A stretch of DNA of 64,000 nt from Zea mays (GCF_902167145.1 NC_050098.1:18186501-18250500), one strand, 5' to 3'. Positions 45,388 to 56,507 are shown, counted from the first letter of the stretch. A program made the numbers and translations. The notes: generated by a model from the letters alone, not told the origin.

Positions 45388-46401
45388 CTATGGTTCTAGA
45401 GTTATCTTGGTCTTGCAGGCGGGGTTGCCATAAGACTGGTGTCCACGCTGAGGTGAGCGGTACGGGTGCTGAGTCCCAACGGGAGCGGGGGAACCACCGT
45501 CCAAATAACGACGTTCCGCGCGCTCAGCCCGTAGCAGGGCGATCTCAGCACGAGCCCTACTCAGCTCGTCTAATGCATGGTCCAGCTCCGTGTTTAGCAC
45601 GGCGGCTAGGTTGACTGTGCTGCTCAACCTAGGATTGCCCTCACCGACAGGTGAGACAATCACGCCTCCTGTGCTGCCAGATGAACGGCGGGGGTAATAC
45701 TTCAGGTCAAGACCGTCAGCTGCCCCACCGAAAACCGAGCAGTAGTGCGAAAGCGCACGCCGTGCAGCATCTTGCATGGCTGCCTCAGCTGAGTCCCGTT
45801 CAGAGATAGAATAGTGCTCTGAACAGGCCTCTGCACCCTGGAGACTGTCCTCCGGGCAGCGCACCAAGCAAGTCGCCTCCCAGCGGTCCGGGTAGACCCC
45901 GCGACTATGCTGGTAGACCACACAGCGATACTCGACGGACCAAGTATGTCGGTCAAATGCCCGACGTAGCAGGGTGTCGAGCGCATCGTGGAAGTGACAC
46001 CCGCGAGCAGCGTCGCGAGTGATGGGTCGAGCAACCCATCCTTCCGGCTCAGGGTTAGCAGAGAAGTCGGTGTCGTGGCTCGAGCTGTCGTCGCCTCCTC
46101 CGTCGTCTGGGTCTCCTCCAGCAGCTACTCCAGAGGCTGGGGCGCCCAGTGGTGGTGCAGGGGGCGGCTCCAGAGGAAGCACAGGGGAGCAGCTCCTCAC
46201 AGACTCTATCTCCTGGTGGAGCGAGAGGGAAGAGCTCTGCTGCTCCTGTCGTCGACGTTCCTGCTCCTCACGCAGGCGATGGTGTAGTCTCTCCAAGTGG
46301 CTGGACTGTCCGGCCACAGGACGGCGAAGCGGACGCTCAGCAAGGCGGGAGGGTAAGAAGGGGATGACTGACTTTCGTGCAGTGTGTCTAAGTCGAGCCA
46401 T
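45388..46401 (-). CDS. Extra ORF upstream of gag with histone H3 tail-like N-terminus, 337 aa
   Basis: The ORF lies between the 5' LTR/PBS and gag, in the same direction. An in-frame TAG directly precedes the ATG at 46401, so the N-terminus is fixed; that TAG is also the end of an acceptor-like TCTTTTGTAG. The protein starts M-ARLRHTARKS, against mature H3 ARTKQTARKS: seven of ten identical, including A1, R2 and T6-S10 with Lys9. Then come an Arg/Glu-rich helix (LHHRLREEQERRRQEQQ), a Pro-rich and an acidic Asp/Ser segment (about residues 85-115), a globular part with several Cys (residues about 120-235), and a C-terminal coiled coil (ELDHALDELSRARAEIALLRAERAE). I do not recognise a catalytic domain. 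Function unknown; uninterrupted in a very young element suggests it is maintained. Confidence 0.75.
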   Translation of the reverse strand: MARLRHTARKSVIPFLPSRLAERPLRRPVAGQSSHLERLHHRLREEQERRRQEQQSSSLSLHQEIESVRSCSPVLPLEPPPAPPLGAPASGVAAGGDPDDGGGDDSSSHDTDFSANPEPEGWVARPITRDAARGCHFHDALDTLLRRAFDRHTWSVEYRCVVYQHSRGVYPDRWEATCLVRCPEDSLQGAEACSEHYSISERDSAEAAMQDAARRALSHYCSVFGGAADGLDLKYYPRRSSGSTGGVIVSPVGEGNPRLSSTVNLAAVLNTELDHALDELSRARAEIALLRAERAERRYLDGGSPAPVGTQHPYRSPQRGHQSYGNPACKTKITLEP

Positions 46402-46642
46402 CTACAAAAGACATCGCAAGCAAAAGGGGTGAGAATAGAATTAATATGACCAGCAAGTAATGAATCATAAGTAAATGAAGGATCAGAATAAAACATAATT
46501 TTCAGCAAGGTATAATATGTAGTAGAACATAGGTTTGGTCAGTAGGACCAACTTTTGAAGGGATATCAAAGTCAAGGAAGAGACAGAGGTCTATAATCCT
46601 TAGAACGGCCATTCTACTCTAGGTTAGCGGTCCTACAGTCAG

Positions 46643-46657
46643 CACGGCTTTGATACC
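46643..46657 (-). promoter_or_regulatory. Primer binding site of the Tekay/Del element
   Basis: Minus strand reads TGGTATCAAAGCC, an initiator tRNA-Met type PBS, a few bases inside the 5' LTR end. Confidence 0.8.
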
Positions 46658-46662
46658 ACTTA

Positions 46663-49402
46663 TGTCACACCCGGTTTTAGAAGGCAAACCGAGTGCGAAC
46701 CATGTACGTGCCAGGATCAGTTATTCACGTACACAGCAGTTACATAATATGGACATCATCACACAGTGCTCAAAATAGTATTAATAAGGGAAAATAGTCG
46801 ATTACATCATACGTCTGAGACGTCCATATAGGTCTTACAATAAATCAAAGTGCGGAAAAGAAACGTAGATAACGCGGCCTTCACAGGCAGCCGACTGGGG
46901 GTTGCCGCTAACCCACACCTAGAACTCGTCGTAATCTTGGAACTCCTGGAAGTCTCCTTCCACAGCTTCATCTTCTCCTGAGCAGTGGTTGCAATGCTGA
47001 CAACCTGGGGGGGGTTTGGTGTGTAGAGCAAGGGTGAGTACACATCAACATACTCAGCAAGCATCCTGTTTGGCTGTAGTGGACTAGCTTTATGTGGGGA
47101 TAAGTCAAGCAGTTGCTTTTAGTTGGCCAGATTATTATTTACTAGTAGAAAGCCAAGTTTTAGCATTAACCCAAGTTATTAACCCGATGTACCCTTTCCA
47201 AACGGAAAGAATACCACTTACCAGCACCATAATCATAACCAGAACCATCAATCTCATTGCCACCTGTACCACAATGTCTCTGATCAAGTACCACTAATCA
47301 CTGGAGCTCCCTTGGCCGCTCATAACCGCGAGCACGGCTGATATATCAGTTTCATAACACTCTGCAGAGGTTGTGCACTTTACCCACAAGCCGCGATTCC
47401 CTCTCTGGCCCGGGCTTGCAAGACCCTTATTCACTCCCGAGGTGAATGGCCAAGGATTCACTACGAAGCCTTTACAAAGATTCCCCGGGGCTGTAGCCAC
47501 CCGTTAGGTTTCCTAAATGCACCGCACTCCTCCCCAAGGGACAAATCAACCTTGGCAGAGCGAGCCGCATACACCGAGCCCCATTGACGGCACGACGGCT
47601 AAGTGAACTACACCCCGGATCCTCTAATTATTCAGCTAAGGGCACCCCATTCCACCCTCATGGTTGCACTGTTTTCCCGGGCGGTCATCCATAGAACAGG
47701 TCCTTACGGAGAGGCACTCGAGAAACCGCTCGAGCCCCCTTGAATACCACAAGTACAACATCATAATAAGAGAAGGGAAAACAGCGTATCATAGATAATC
47801 ACATCATGTTCATTGATTAGAGTTGAGCAATAGCATCAGACTAAGTAGTAATAATCCGACCCAAATAGGTAAACAAGGACATGGATAACAAAAGCTAGTC
47901 AATCCTTAGGTATAAACGTGTAATGCGGGAGGTGAATTAAAGAATGAATAGGACATAGATAGGTCAAAGGACACTTGCCTCCACCAAACGACTGCTGCTC
48001 AGGGGCTTCTCCTGCGAATTCCTCGGGCTCTTCGACCGGATCGTTCTCTATGCGAGCGCAAACATACATACATACATCCACATATTCAATACAAAAGAAC
48101 AGTACACCATACAAGATAACAAATAAAGCGAATATGCATCAAGTATGACATTCGATAACGCATTTGTTATGGTTAGAAAGAAACGGGGAAAGGTCTCGCA
48201 GGGGGTTAAATCTTATGCACTAATGACACAATTGGTTTTTAACAAGATAATTCTGTTATATATATTTATATATACTGATGGAAACCTAATCACTTTTAGT
48301 TGATCAACATTGCACAGGGTAAACAATTAACTACGTGAATCAATAACATAACGGAATTTTAAATTAAACTTCCTATTTTCCCATAGCATGAACAGTGATT
48401 AGCCTACTTAAAATACAGTAATTATGATCACAGAAAGTAAATAAAATAAAATAAAAAAAATAAAAAAACAGAAGGGGGGGGGCGGTTGAACCGGCCCTAG
48501 GGCGGTTGAACCGGCCCTAGGCGGGGCGCGGGCGCGGGCGGGGCTGGCCGGGCGGCTGAGCCGCTGAGCCGGCCGGTTGAACCGGCGGCCAGGCGGGCGC
48601 GCGGGGGGGGGGGTCGGGCTGGGGAGGGCGGGCGGCGCAGGGGGCGGCCGAGCCGGCCGAGCAGGGGGCGGGGCGGCCGAGCCGCAGGGCGCGCAGGGGC
48701 GCGGGGCAGGGCGCGGGGCGGCCGAGCGACCGAGCCGGCGGGGTGGGGCGGGCGGCCGAACCGGCCATGGGGCCGAGCGGCGAGGGGAAGGGGAGGGAGG
48801 AGAGGGGAGAGAGGGAGGAGGGAGAGAGAGAGGAGGGGGGGGCTCACCGGTGTCGGGGATCGACGGCGAGGGGCGGCCGGCGGCAGGGGCGGCGCGGCGA
48901 CCTAGGGCAGGGGGCGGGTAGGGGGTAGGGGCGGCGGCTTAGGTGGGGAGGGAGAAAATGAGGGGGGAGAGGGAGAGGGTTAGGGAATAAGGGAAAGAGG
49001 GGGGGCGGCTGGGCCTTCCAGGCCCAAGAGGGGGGGCGCGCAGGGGCCTGGGCCGGCCGGGGTCGGCCCACGGCGCGGGAGAGAGAGAAAAAGAGGAGAG
49101 AAAAAGAGAGGGAGAAAAAAGAAAGAAAAGATCTTCTCCACATTTTCGAAATCCGATCTTTCTACATGAATGCAATTGCGCTTTCAAAGCAATCAAAGGA
49201 AATGCAAGGTTCGGCATGGTGCATCAAACAACATAAAGTATTTAGGGTTTTTCCTTACACGGGAATTCCAAACCGAGTCCCGCTTAGAACTTTGGAAAAG
49301 GTCAAGGTTTAGCGAAGGGAAAAAGAAAAGGAAAAGGTAACGCCCGAATTTTGGCGAGTAAAGAAAAGAAAAAATTCAACTGCAAAAATTCGGGGCGTTA
49401 CA
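46663..49402 (-). repeat. 5' LTR of the Tekay/Del element
   Basis: Matches the other LTR at a constant offset of 9052 up to the first homopolymer difference. The PBS lies just inside. Confidence 0.95.
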
Positions 49403-51511
49403 GGTTTTGATGGCGGTGCGAGGTCGGAACTCGATGTCGTGTGATCCCAACTCGCAAGCCCACTTGGCTATTCGGCCAATGGCTTCCTTGTTGCGAAGAA
49501 TGTCCCCTATTGGAAAACCAGTGACTACTATGACTTTGTGGTCGTCAAAGTAGTGTCGCAACTTACGGGCAGTTAGAAGTACTGCATATAATAGCTTCTG
49601 AACCTGAGGATATTTTTTCTTCGAGGGACCTAGAACTTCGCTGATGAAGTAAACAGGGTGTTGTACCGGATAGGCATGCCCTTCTTCTGCTCGCTCGACT
49701 ACCAACGCGGTGCTTACCACGTGAGTCGTGCAAGAGATGTACAACAGCAAATCTTCAGCCGGTTGAGTTGATGTAGCTCGCCGAGGTGGTTTCAGTACTG
49801 GTGGTGTTGTCAAGAATTTTTTCAATGCATCTAGAGCTTCTTGTGCTTCTGAAGTCCATTGAAACTTATCCACCTTCTTAAGCAGCTTGTAAAACGGCAA
49901 GCCTTTCTCCCCCAGCCTGGATATAAATCTGCTTAGAGCTGCCATACACCCGGTGAGTCGCTGAACCTTCTTTTGTGACCGAGGAGCTTCCATCTTCATG
50001 ATAGCTTCAATCTTATCTGGATTAGCCTCAATTCCCCGGTGGCTGACGATAAATCCGAGCAACTTTCCTGCTGGTACCCCGAAAACGCATTTTTCAGGAT
50101 TGAGCTTCCATCTATATCTTCTTAGGCTGTTGAAAACCAGCTGTAAATCTTCGATGAAGTTTTCCGAATTCTCAGTTTTGATCACCACGTCATCAACGTA
50201 AGCCTCCACACGCTTGCCCCAGTGATCGGCTAGGCATGTTTGAATGGCTCTCTGATAAGTCGCTCCAGCGTTTTTGAGGCCGAACGGCATGGAGGTATAA
50301 CAGAAAGCACCAAACGGAGTGATGAACGCTGTTTTTTCCTCATCTTCTTTTGCCAGACTAATCTGGTGATACCCGGAATAGCAATCTAAGAAAGACAACA
50401 CAGAACATCCAGCGGTGGAATCCACCACCTGATCTATCCTCGGGAGCCCGAAGGGATCCTTCGGACAGTGTTTGTTGAGATCGGTATAGTCGACGCACAT
50501 GCGCCAATCCACTTTATTCTTTTTGAGTACAAGAACAGGATTGGCTAACCACTCAGGGTGTAATACTTCTCTAATAAATCCAGCCGCGACCAAGCGAGCT
50601 AACTCGGCACGAATGGCCTCTCTCTTGTCGGGCGTGAAACGACGTAGCTTTTGCCGGATCGGCCTTGCCTGGGGGTAGACTTTCAGTTTGTGCTCGGCCA
50701 GTTCTCTTGGGACTCCCGGCATATCCGCAGGTTGCCATGCGAATACGTCCCGGTTATCTTGCAGAAACTGGACGAGCGCGCTTTCCTATTTGTCGTCCAA
50801 GCTGGAGCTGATGATAGTCGTCTTGCGCTCGTCAGCGAACCCCAGGTTGATTCTTTTGGTTTCTTCAGTCGGCCGCATAGAGGTCGCGGCCTGAGCTTCA
50901 TTCGCCGGTACCGTGGGGTCCTCCTCAGGCTTAGAGTTCGCCGGCGTAGAAGGAACCGTTGACGTCTTGGTGGTGAGGGCTGCTTGGATGGCCACTCGGA
51001 AACATTCTGCGGCGCCTTGGAAGTCGGCGCGCACAGTTATGATTCTTTGCGGTCCTGGCATCTTCAGTATCATGTATGTATAGTGCGGAATGGCCATGAA
51101 TTTGGCCAGCCCTGGCCTCCCGATGACGGCGTTGTACCCGCAGTCGAAGTTCGCTACTTCGAACCTCAGGAACTCGGTTCTGTAGTTCTCCGGAGTCCCG
51201 AAGGTGACCGGCATGTAGATGTGGCCCAGCGGGTATTCCCCTTCCGTCGGCACGATGCCGAAGAAAGGAGTGTCTGACTCGTGAAGCTCTTTGAGATGAA
51301 CTTCCAAGCCTTGGAGCGTACGGGGGAAGGTGACGTTGATGCTACTCCCCCCGTCCACTAACACCTTCTTTACCCGGCTCTCTCGGATCACCGGATCGAC
51401 GAGGAGCGGGTACTTGCCTGGATGGTCGAAGTTGAGCCATTGATCCTCCCGAGTGAAAGTGATCGGGTGCTCCGACCACCGGTATGGGGCGGGCGGTCCG
51501 GTGGTCGCCAC
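49403..51511 (-). pseudogene. Grande protease and reverse transcriptase, one stop
   Basis: In one frame, 51511-50789 contains an aspartic-protease motif (VLVDGGSSINV) and AVIGRPGLAKF. After an in-frame TAG at about 50786-50788, 50722-49403 contains RT: VLKKNKVDWRMCVDY, FLDCYSGYHQI, MPFGLKNAGATYQRAI and the catalytic AYVDDVVIKT, followed by the RT connection. The right-hand side of the Tekay insertion interrupts it just before RNase H. Confidence 0.9.
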
Positions 51512-53684
51512 CAGTATCTGGCGGTCGTTGAGCTTTTGTTGTCTTTTGTTCTCCTGCGACCCATGTCCGCCGAAGATGACGTTGACCTCCCTGTCAACGC
51601 GTGGGAAAGCTCCTCCTCCCCCCTCCTCCTGCCGATGGGGCTGTTGTGGTTCATCTGGTCCTCCCCTCGGCGGAGGAGGCGGTAGAGGTTGGAAGGGTCG
51701 GCCGTGCCCGACGGAGTGCTTGAAGTCCCGACAGTTTCAAAGAGTGTGGCGCATGTCCTTGTGGTACGGGCACTAGGCGTCGAGGATGTCGTCCAGCGTG
51801 CGCTCGCCTCCACGAGGTCCTCCTCGAGCGCGAGAGGCGGGTGGTCCGGCGGCGTGTACTTCTTCTCGAGGCCTCTTCTCCCAGCGTTTGTCGGATGGCT
51901 GGTTCGCGTCACGTCGTGGTGCTGCCGGTGCAGGCTTTGCTCCTCCAATGAGATCCTGGGCCCGCTCGTCGGTGGTGATGTAGAGGTCGGCTTCCCGGAA
52001 CAGCTCCTTGGAGGTAGTCGGCGCCTTTTGTAGTATGGCTCGGACGAAAGCCGAGTCATTGGATCCTCTGTAGAAGTCCTCGATCACGGCCGCCTCCGTG
52101 ACCTCGGGGATGCGGTTTCTCATGGTCTGGAACCTTTTGAGGTATGACCGGAGAGTCTCATCCCCCCCGGCGCTTGATGGATTTGAGGTCCCATGGTTGC
52201 GCTGGCTTGTCGGAGAGAGACTGGAAGTTGGCGGTGAAACGTCGACTGAAGTCTCCCCAGTCGTCGATGCAGTGTCGGGGTAGATGTCGTAGCCACTGCA
52301 GCGCGTCTTGCCCAAGGACGATGGGCAGATACGCGGTCATGACGTCTTCGGATGCTCCGGCAGCCCGAGCAGCGGTGGTGTAGACGGCTAACCAACCCCC
52401 TGGATCCTGCTTAGGTTCATATTTGTCGACATTGGATACCTTGAAGTTAGGAGGCCATTGGATGGCCCTAAGGCGCGGAGTAAGAGCGGATACTCCGCAC
52501 GTATCCTCCTGTCGTCGGGGATGACGCCTGTCCCGGGGAGGGGAGTGGTGGTGGTGGTTCCTCGACCGTCCCCGGGCGGTGCCGCCAGTTGAAGCTGTTG
52601 CCGACTCAGTCCTGGTGGCCTGGCTTTGAGTCGGGAAGCCATGATCTCGGTCATACTCCTCCCGACGGCGAATTTCGTTTTCATGCCGCCGTTCGCGCGA
52701 AGCATTGATGGAGCTTCGCGCGTCTCGGCGACTGTTGATGGCATGTCGCAAATCGTTCGGCGGGTGAGCGAGCGGTAGAAGATGGTTGGCCGCCTGAGTG
52801 AACAGACGTCGGTATCCCTCGGCGTCGGGAGTCCGAGGAAGTCCGTCAGCTATCCGAGCTAGAACGCCTCCGACCTCGCTCGGCGTGTTCATAGCTCGGG
52901 CGAAGTCGGGGTTCAGGTTGCGCCCGAAGAGCGGATTCTCCCGGCGCTGCCTTGCATCTTGCTCGGCTTGCTCCTGAGTCCGTCGGCGATCACATCGTCG
53001 GGAGTTCCTTCGTTCCCTGAAGACGCGTTCCTCCGGAGTTTCCCCTATCTCTGAGACCTCATCTCGCGAGACAGGCTGCTCCGGATCCCGTTCTCCGGCC
53101 GCGTGATGTCGTCGAACGTTCCTGCGTCGGTTCCTCCGTCGGCGGGATTCTCGTTGAGGTGGTTCTTCTCCAGGCGCGGTCGGTTCGTCGTCAGAGATGG
53201 CGGGCGACTCCACTCTCCCGATGAAGAGGACGTCGGGGTAGAACGGTACTGCTGTCGTGGCGTCTTTCTTTCCGTTCTCCTTTGAGGTCGGAGGAACGGG
53301 AAGAACGACTTGCCTCTCCCTGGTCTCCTCCTTTCTCGCGACCCGTGTCCACTCTTTCGTCGGGGAAGTAGTCGGCGGGGTCTTCCGGGTCAGCGAGCTT
53401 CTAGCTCCAGCCTCCCCGGAGACGATCTTTTTCCGAAGAGCCGGAGGTAGCGTCTTTCCAGCATTTTCGGAGTTTGTTGGAGAAAACTTCTTTTCCGGCA
53501 GATCCGCGATGCGGTGTAGAGTTCCCTCTTCATCCGCTACAGATGAGATTGTCCCGAAGCAGAATACAGATCCGGGACGCACGGTGATCTTGCTGCGGAA
53601 GGTGACGGCCATTGAGCTAGCTTGGATCGTCGACACACCCCCTACCTGGCGCGCCAGCTGTCGGTGTTTTGGGTCCGACCGCAC
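51512..53684 (-). pseudogene. Grande gag, with frameshift and stops
   Basis: The 53684-52158 frame opens close to the PBS (MAVTFRSKI within it) and carries long Arg-rich spacers and the start of the gag core (IQWPPNFKVSNVDKYEPKQDPGGW, LGQDALQWLRHLP). A frameshift near 52165 moves to the 52315-51773 frame (LRSYLKRFQTMRNRIPE). Two stops surround a zinc-finger-like CPYHKDMRHT at about 51735-51775. gag is therefore inactive here. Confidence 0.85.
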
Positions 53685-54282
53685 ACCCGGGGTTGCCCCT
53701 CGAGGTGTTTTTTAGGAGTAGGACGGCGTCAACGACTGTAGCAAAATGGTTCGTGTCGATCGCACGAGGGACAATGGACAAGACTTACAGGTTCGGGCCG
53801 CTTAGAAGTGCGTAACACCCTACGTCCTGGTGAGTATATGAGCGTGGTTACAAGAGGACTCTCTGGATTGAGGGCACAGAGAGTTTACGTGGGTGGCTAA
53901 GAATAGAGTCGATCGTCCTGAAGGGGTGCCTCCGAGGCCTTATATACTCGACCGTGGGGCAGTACACGTGGATATGATAGCTACAAGTAACTAAAAGATA
54001 GAGAACCTCTCGAGTTTATCATGCGTGATCCTCCCCGACTTGTCCTCGCACGGCTTCGTTGCATGGGAGCTCCAGCGCGGGAAAGTCGGGTCTCCGTTGC
54101 AGCCGCTTGCTCGACGATGTGGGCCATCCGGGTTTGCACCAATCTGGCCTCATTTCGTTCTCCCTTGCTGGTTGTTCCCCCCCAGGCCCACGAAAGAACG
54201 ACCTTACGAATTATTGGGCCCTTGGGCCTTTCGTGTGGCCTTTTACTTCTTTAGTGGACCCAGGGGATATCTATCCCCCACA
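53659..54282 (-). repeat. 5' LTR of the Grande-like element
   Basis: Same length and ends as the 3' LTR. The inner side read on the minus strand, TGGCGCGCCAGGTAGGGGG (about 53639-53657), is a PBS-like string of a kind used by Tat elements. Confidence 0.93.
53938..53946 (-). promoter_or_regulatory. TATA box of the Grande 5' LTR
   Basis: TATATAAGG on the minus strand, about 280 bases from the inner LTR edge, the expected position for the U3/R promoter. The 3' LTR keeps the same string. Confidence 0.7.
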
Positions 54283-54287
54283 ACGGT

Positions 54288-55288
54288 GGAGGAACAACAG
54301 AGGAGAGGACAGGCAGAGAGAGACGAGGAGAGGCGAACGTGAGCATCTGATGAATTAGCTCGTATCCTTATCATGCATTTCATTTCAAATGTCAGACCAG
54401 ACCACATAATAATATAATTAGTTGCACGAGATGTGACAAGTTTCTAAAACGTATGCTCCAGCTTGTATCATGATAGTGGACGAGAACAATCTCAGCAGCA
54501 TTCTCGCTCCAAAGAATTCTAAGCAGACTCATGTTTACAGTAGAACCAAGAACAATAGACGAGGGTACGCAAAAGCTTTTTATCTGAACACTAGAACTGG
54601 AAAACCCTATTGCCGAAAGTTGCCAAAGCAAATGTGAAGGTTACTCGAGGCACTCCAGTTACCACAAGCAAGGGATCAATTTGGCGGCATCTGCAGTCAT
54701 TTACAGTTTTTACATCGGTGGGTCTTCCTACGGCCGGCTGCCGTTCAGCTGTCTCGGATCAGGTTGGTTGGTTCACTCAAAACATACTTGGGCAGTTCAT
54801 ACTTAGCACCTGGAATGTTAAAAGAATGCTTCCCTGTGCTTCCCTCCGATGCCGCCTCCCTCCAGATCCACCGCTTCCCTGCCCCTGCTCGTCGATTCGG
54901 CTCTACTACCCACCACGCCGTCCCTGTGTCAGTCTAGGTTTACCCCTCCTGCTCCTGTGTCAGTCTCAGTTCCTAGCTCTGCATCTCAAGGCAGCAACAT
55001 TTTCAAGACCAGGATTGACAACGTTGATGCAGGTAATGTGAAAATATAGAGTAATGTACCAAAGTAGATCGTAAGTACCTTTATTAGTTCCTAATTCATA
55101 TCTATTTAGTGTTGGGTTGACTGGTTTTTGTTTCATGATTCTGTGTATCAATTGCTCCAGTTATTGATGATGCCTGGAACCATATATCCCTAATACTTTA
55201 ATGACACTCAGCCTCTAGATACCACTAACCTTATATCATTTGGATTGATTGTCAGCTTCTGCACACTTACATTGTGGTATATGTTCAG
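54288..55288. other. Unassigned region between Grande and the ABCE fragment
   Basis: An ORF from 54849 (MPPPSRSTASLPLL..) ends in an exon-like boundary (GATGCAG then GTAATG at about 55032), so a captured first exon is possible, but I do not recognise it. A candidate Helitron 5' end (A then TCCCTAATAC) is at 55187. Confidence 0.4.
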
Positions 55289-55376
55289 CCTGCAGATATC
55301 TATCTGATTGATGAACCAAGTGCTTATCTTGATTTGGAGCAGCGTATTGTGGCCTCAAAGGTTATCAAGAGATTTG
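55289..55376 (+). pseudogene. ABCE/RLI (RNase L inhibitor) exon fragment
   Basis: After an acceptor (TTCAG) this 88-bp exon encodes [28 protein letters not shown], the Walker B and D-loop region of the second nucleotide-binding domain of ABCE1/RLI, the ribosome-recycling ABC ATPase. A donor GTATAT follows. Nothing else of ABCE is present, so it is a captured or stranded exon. Confidence 0.85.
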
Positions 55377-55789
55377 GTATATGCCCATTCAGCAGTCAGT
55401 CACGCACAAAGCCAGAATCTCTGGAGCATTTAAATCAATGCATAAGAACTTTCACCAAACACATTGATTTAAATGCTCAAGTGTTCCTTGACTTGTGAAT
55501 TTTGATGTTGACCTTAAAAACTTAATGTCAAAATTTGGATATTAGTCAACTGAAATGCTTTGGTGCCAATGTCTCTCTTCTAAATATGTGTGTTTTTTGC
55601 ATAATATTTATGTATTAATCATCTCATTGTTTTCTACTGCATCTGCAGGACCAAGCCTGTCTTTATATAAAAGTTCTTATGCAGATTTCTTTGGATCTTC
55701 GTGTGCAAATTATCTTTTTTTACTATTTTATATTACTTTTACTTGTACAACCGAAACTTTTTCGCTACCAAAACTGCATTGTTGATTAG

Positions 55790-55998
55790 GTGGCTGCTAC
55801 AACACTCATTGACCTTTGTCAACCAATTGGACCAGAAAACACTTCTATATATGTTTTGCCACAACTAAAGGAGCTTTTTGCTGAACTAGCATTTTCTCAT
55901 GATTCATCTGGTCTTAACCATTCTAAAAAAGATTTAAAAGTTCCGATGAAAATAAAAACAAGCCAATTAAAGTGGAACCCAGATTCAAGTTCTGAATT
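55790..55998 (+). pseudogene. Exon fragment of a large BEACH/GFS12-like gene
   Basis: After GATTAG the frame reads AATTLIDLCQPIGPENTSIY then VLPQLKELFAELAFS, then a charged Ser-rich segment. The VLPQLKELFAELAFS block resembles the HEAT-like part of plant GFS12/BEACH-WD40 proteins as I recall them; not certain. It is a single exon with no neighbours from the same gene, in the same orientation as the ABCE piece. Confidence 0.5.
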
Positions 55999-56261
55999 TA
56001 TGGAGAACAATGTAAATTTTATGCACACGTTTATTTGGACAATCTTGGAACCGCAAAAGATTAACATCATTCTATTTTTTTGCTGTTATTGATTTCATCA
56101 TTAAAATAGAAATCGTGTCAGTGTTGCAGTCGTGACATAAGAGGCGGCAATGAAACTTTTAACAGACAAAAAACATTTAGCAGTCATATGTGGCTATCAA
56201 AAAATAGACTTTGAACAAAATTATTTTAGATTATTTTAAAAGTATCCGCCCTTAGGCTTGG

Positions 56262-56293
56262 CAGGGCGCCGCGAAGCGCGCAACCTTTTCTAG
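56262..56293 (+). mobile_element. Helitron-type 3' terminus
   Basis: A GC hairpin (GCGCC GC GAA GC GCGC, 56266-56281, with one bulge) is followed by eight bases and CTAG, with T as the next host base. This is the plant Helitron 3' rule (hairpin, short spacer, CTRR, then T). ABCE and GFS12-like exon fragments lie just upstream. It ends 214 bp before the p32 start codon. The 5' end is not fixed; a weak candidate is 55187. Confidence 0.65.
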
Positions 56294-56507
56294 TATATAA
56301 AAAATCTGATTCTTTCTTGTTTCACAAGAAGCACACCATGGCCGTAAAACATGGAACAGGAAAGACTAGCATAGATCAGCCGACAGATGGGCCCCACCAT
56401 CGCTTCTTCTTAAAAGCATCCCCACGCCTTCCAAGAGTCCCGACTCCGGACCCCTAAAACCCTAGTCGGGCTTCATACGCCGCCACCGCGCCGCTTCCTC
56501 CCTCGCC

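Larger units (their letters stand above)
37611..49402 (-). mobile_element. Young Tekay/Del-clade chromovirus nested in Grande
   Basis: LTRs 37611-40360 (2750 bp) and 46663-49402 (2740 bp) start TGTCACACCCGG and end GGCGTTACA (plus strand). TSD GGTTT is at 37606-37610 and 49403-49407. By eye only three substitutions (38342 against 47394; one in the C-rich block near 39690; one near 40270) and a few homopolymer-length changes separate the LTRs, so the insertion is very recent. It carries one uninterrupted gag-pol and an additional upstream ORF, and could be autonomous. Confidence 0.97.
31613..54282 (-). mobile_element. Grande-like Tat-lineage gypsy element, with an 11.8-kb insertion
   Basis: LTRs of exactly 624 bp (31613-32236 and 53659-54282) and a perfect TSD ACGGT (31608-31612 and 54283-54287) define the element; gag-pol reads on the minus strand. 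Without the nested Tekay element it is about 10.9 kb. The long region between integrase and the 3' LTR carries an antisense spliced gene and a tandem array, features I recall for maize/teosinte Grande, which is usually reported at about 13-14 kb, so this copy probably has lost some sequence. Seven substitutions separate the LTRs by eye (about 1.1%). gag contains stops and frameshifts, so the copy is not autonomous. Confidence 0.9.

Noticed and set aside
54610..55041. 143-codon plus frame after Grande
   Set aside because: Starts at a TTG, no domain recognised; may contain a captured exon but cannot be supported as a gene.
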